A stretch of DNA of 7,048 nt, taken from NCBI GenBank assembly GCA_029933565.1, contig JAOZNY010000154.1, positions 1 to 7,048 on the forward strand, read 5' to 3'. The notes beneath the pieces are model-generated. The model searched no databases, was not told the origin of the DNA, and saw only the letters and a list, made by a program, of their open reading frames with translations. The position numbers and the translations under genes were made by a program. Below are positions 6,114 to 7,048 of the stretch, piece by piece. Positions within the stretch are counted from its first letter, which is position 1, and each line of letters begins with the position of its first letter. This DNA is from Bacteroidales bacterium. GTDB lineage: Bacteria; Bacteroidota; Bacteroidia; Bacteroidales; F082.

Positions 6114-7048
6114 TGCAAGTAGGACTAAGTACAAAAAACGCACCCTCGATTTGGGTTGTTGTGCCTCACTTTTTAATAGGGACAGTTAGTTTTCTGTTGG
6201 CTTCACTTTTTGTAGTTTTTAATTATGAGGATTTATTAGGATACCACATTAATGGGCATGTATTGGCAATTGCTCACCTTATGATTTTGGGTTGGGTTTC
6301 GATGATTATTTTTGGTGCTTTATACCAACTTATTCCTGTAGTGATGCAGGTAAAACTTTATAGTGAGAAACTTGCAATAATTACACTTGTAAGTTTGGTT
6401 ATTGGCCTTTTCTTTTTAATTGCTGCCTTTTTGGGGTATAAATTTCAACTAACCAATAACTTTATTGTTGGTGGTTCGTTAGTAATCTTTGCAATTATTT
6501 TATTTGCTATAAACACACTTTTAAGCGCATTGTCGTCTGATGAAAAAAGTATTAGCAAACTTTATATTGCTGCTGCAGGTGGTTATTTATTGTTGACTGT
6601 TTTAATGGGTTTATTCATTCCCATAAATCTTACTTACAACCTTTTGCCTTTGGCGCATACCCAATTAATGACAACCCACATTGTTTTAGGATTGGCAGGT
6701 TGGTTTTTGATGTTAGTGATTGGAGTTGCTGCTAAACTTATGCCAATGTTTCTTATTGTTCACCGAACTAAGGAGAACTTGCTGAAATGGGGCTTTTACC
6801 TGATTAATGGTGGAATAATTGTAATTTTTGTAACTACTTTTATTAGTGGTACTCCATATCTTCTAAATCAAATTTCCTTCATTTCAATTCTTGCAGGTTT
6901 TGTTTTGTTTTTATTTTTTAATTATGATGTGTTTTCGCATCGAATGCGAAGAAAACTTGATATTGGAATGAAACTATCGGCCATTGGGCTAACAATGTTT
7001 GCAGTAAGTATTTTATCATTTGTGGCATTATACTTTAGTAATGGCGTT
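6113..7048 (+). CDS. Polytopic membrane protein, heme-copper oxidase subunit I / NnrS-like (3' truncated by window end)
   Basis: The frame is open from ATG 6113 to the window edge, giving 312 codons without a stop; the gene continues beyond. The start shares one base with the preceding stop (TAATG) and has no Shine-Dalgarno site, suggesting translational coupling. Nine hydrophobic helices are visible near residues 13-36, 50-77, 87-108, 117-140, 149-171, 185-213, 225-245, 250-271 and 286-308. Helices 1-4 and 5-8 form an internal repeat with a 136-residue period: H55-LMILGW-x6-G68-x6-P75 corresponds to H189-x6-GW-x6-G204-x6-P211. Helix 9 falls where a third unit should begin. This matches the 12-helix pseudo-threefold layout of heme-copper oxidase subunit I, and H55 and H189 lie in the helices equivalent to II and VI, which carry heme or CuB ligands in oxidases. 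The segment after helix 6 has only H217, not the His-His pair of CuB. It is therefore probably a non-canonical heme-binding homologue, perhaps NnrS-like, rather than a true terminal oxidase. Confidence 0.8.
   Translation, partial: MQVGLSTKNAPSIWVVVPHFLIGTVSFLLASLFVVFNYEDLLGYHINGHVLAIAHLMILGWVSMIIFGALYQLIPVVMQVKLYSEKLAIITLVSLVIGLFFLIAAFLGYKFQLTNNFIVGGSLVIFAIILFAINTLLSALSSDEKSISKLYIAAAGGYLLLTVLMGLFIPINLTYNLLPLAHTQLMTTHIVLGLAGWFLMLVIGVAAKLMPMFLIVHRTKENLLKWGFYLINGGIIVIFVTTFISGTPYLLNQISFISILAGFVLFLFFNYDVFSHRMRRKLDIGMKLSAIGLTMFAVSILSFVALYFSNGV

Noticed and set aside
6113..7048. Calling the membrane protein a functional cbb3 oxidase or NO reductase subunit
   Set aside because: The visible part has no His-His pair after helix 6, the C-terminal third is missing, and no partner oxidase subunits are in the window.

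Overview
The window looks like chromosomal DNA from a member of the Bacteroidota, probably a free-living or marine lineage near the Flavobacteriia or Marinilabiliales. This rests on three observations. The DNA is AT-rich. Two secreted proteins end in C-terminal domains of the type IX secretion system (T9SS), which is restricted to this phylum. Gene starts are preceded by A-rich leaders rather than strong Shine-Dalgarno sites, and there are matches to the Bacteroidota -7 promoter element TAnnTTTG. No tRNA, rRNA, CRISPR array, insertion sequence or phage gene was seen.

Left part (1-5021): two large genes for exported proteins converge on a shared hairpin terminator. The plus-strand gene (111-2015) encodes a 634-residue right-handed parallel beta-helix protein with a choice-of-anchor Q-like segment and a canonical T9SS type A sorting domain. 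The minus-strand gene (5021-2079) encodes a 980-residue multidomain surface or secreted protein. Its domains are a signal peptide, a basic Pro/Lys-rich linker, a large N-terminal domain of unknown function, two tandem CARDB-like Ig repeats, a GEVED domain and a degenerate T9SS-type C-terminal domain. The two are independent transcription units; nothing shows that they work together beyond probably using the same secretion route.

Middle (5022-5300): an AT-rich divergent intergenic region of about 280 bases. It holds candidate promoters for both flanking genes, a 14-bp near-perfect inverted repeat around a 40-base spacer, and a short hairpin or operator-like palindrome overlapping the -33 element of the rightward promoter.

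Right part (5301-7048): a rightward operon of at least two genes. The first encodes a cytoplasmic protein with a DUF1858-like N-terminus, a CGC cysteine pair and two DUF2249 (SirA/TusA-like fold) domains. Its stop codon overlaps the start of the second gene (TAATG). The second gene is a polytopic membrane protein cut by the window edge, built from a four-helix unit repeated every 136 residues, with a recurring His...GW-x6-G-x6-P motif. This resembles the pseudo-threefold design of heme-copper oxidase subunit I and NnrS-like proteins, but the visible part lacks the helix-VII His-His pair expected for CuB. By family context the pair may act in nitric-oxide or low-oxygen respiratory stress; that role is inference. 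This operon is the most interesting part of the window.
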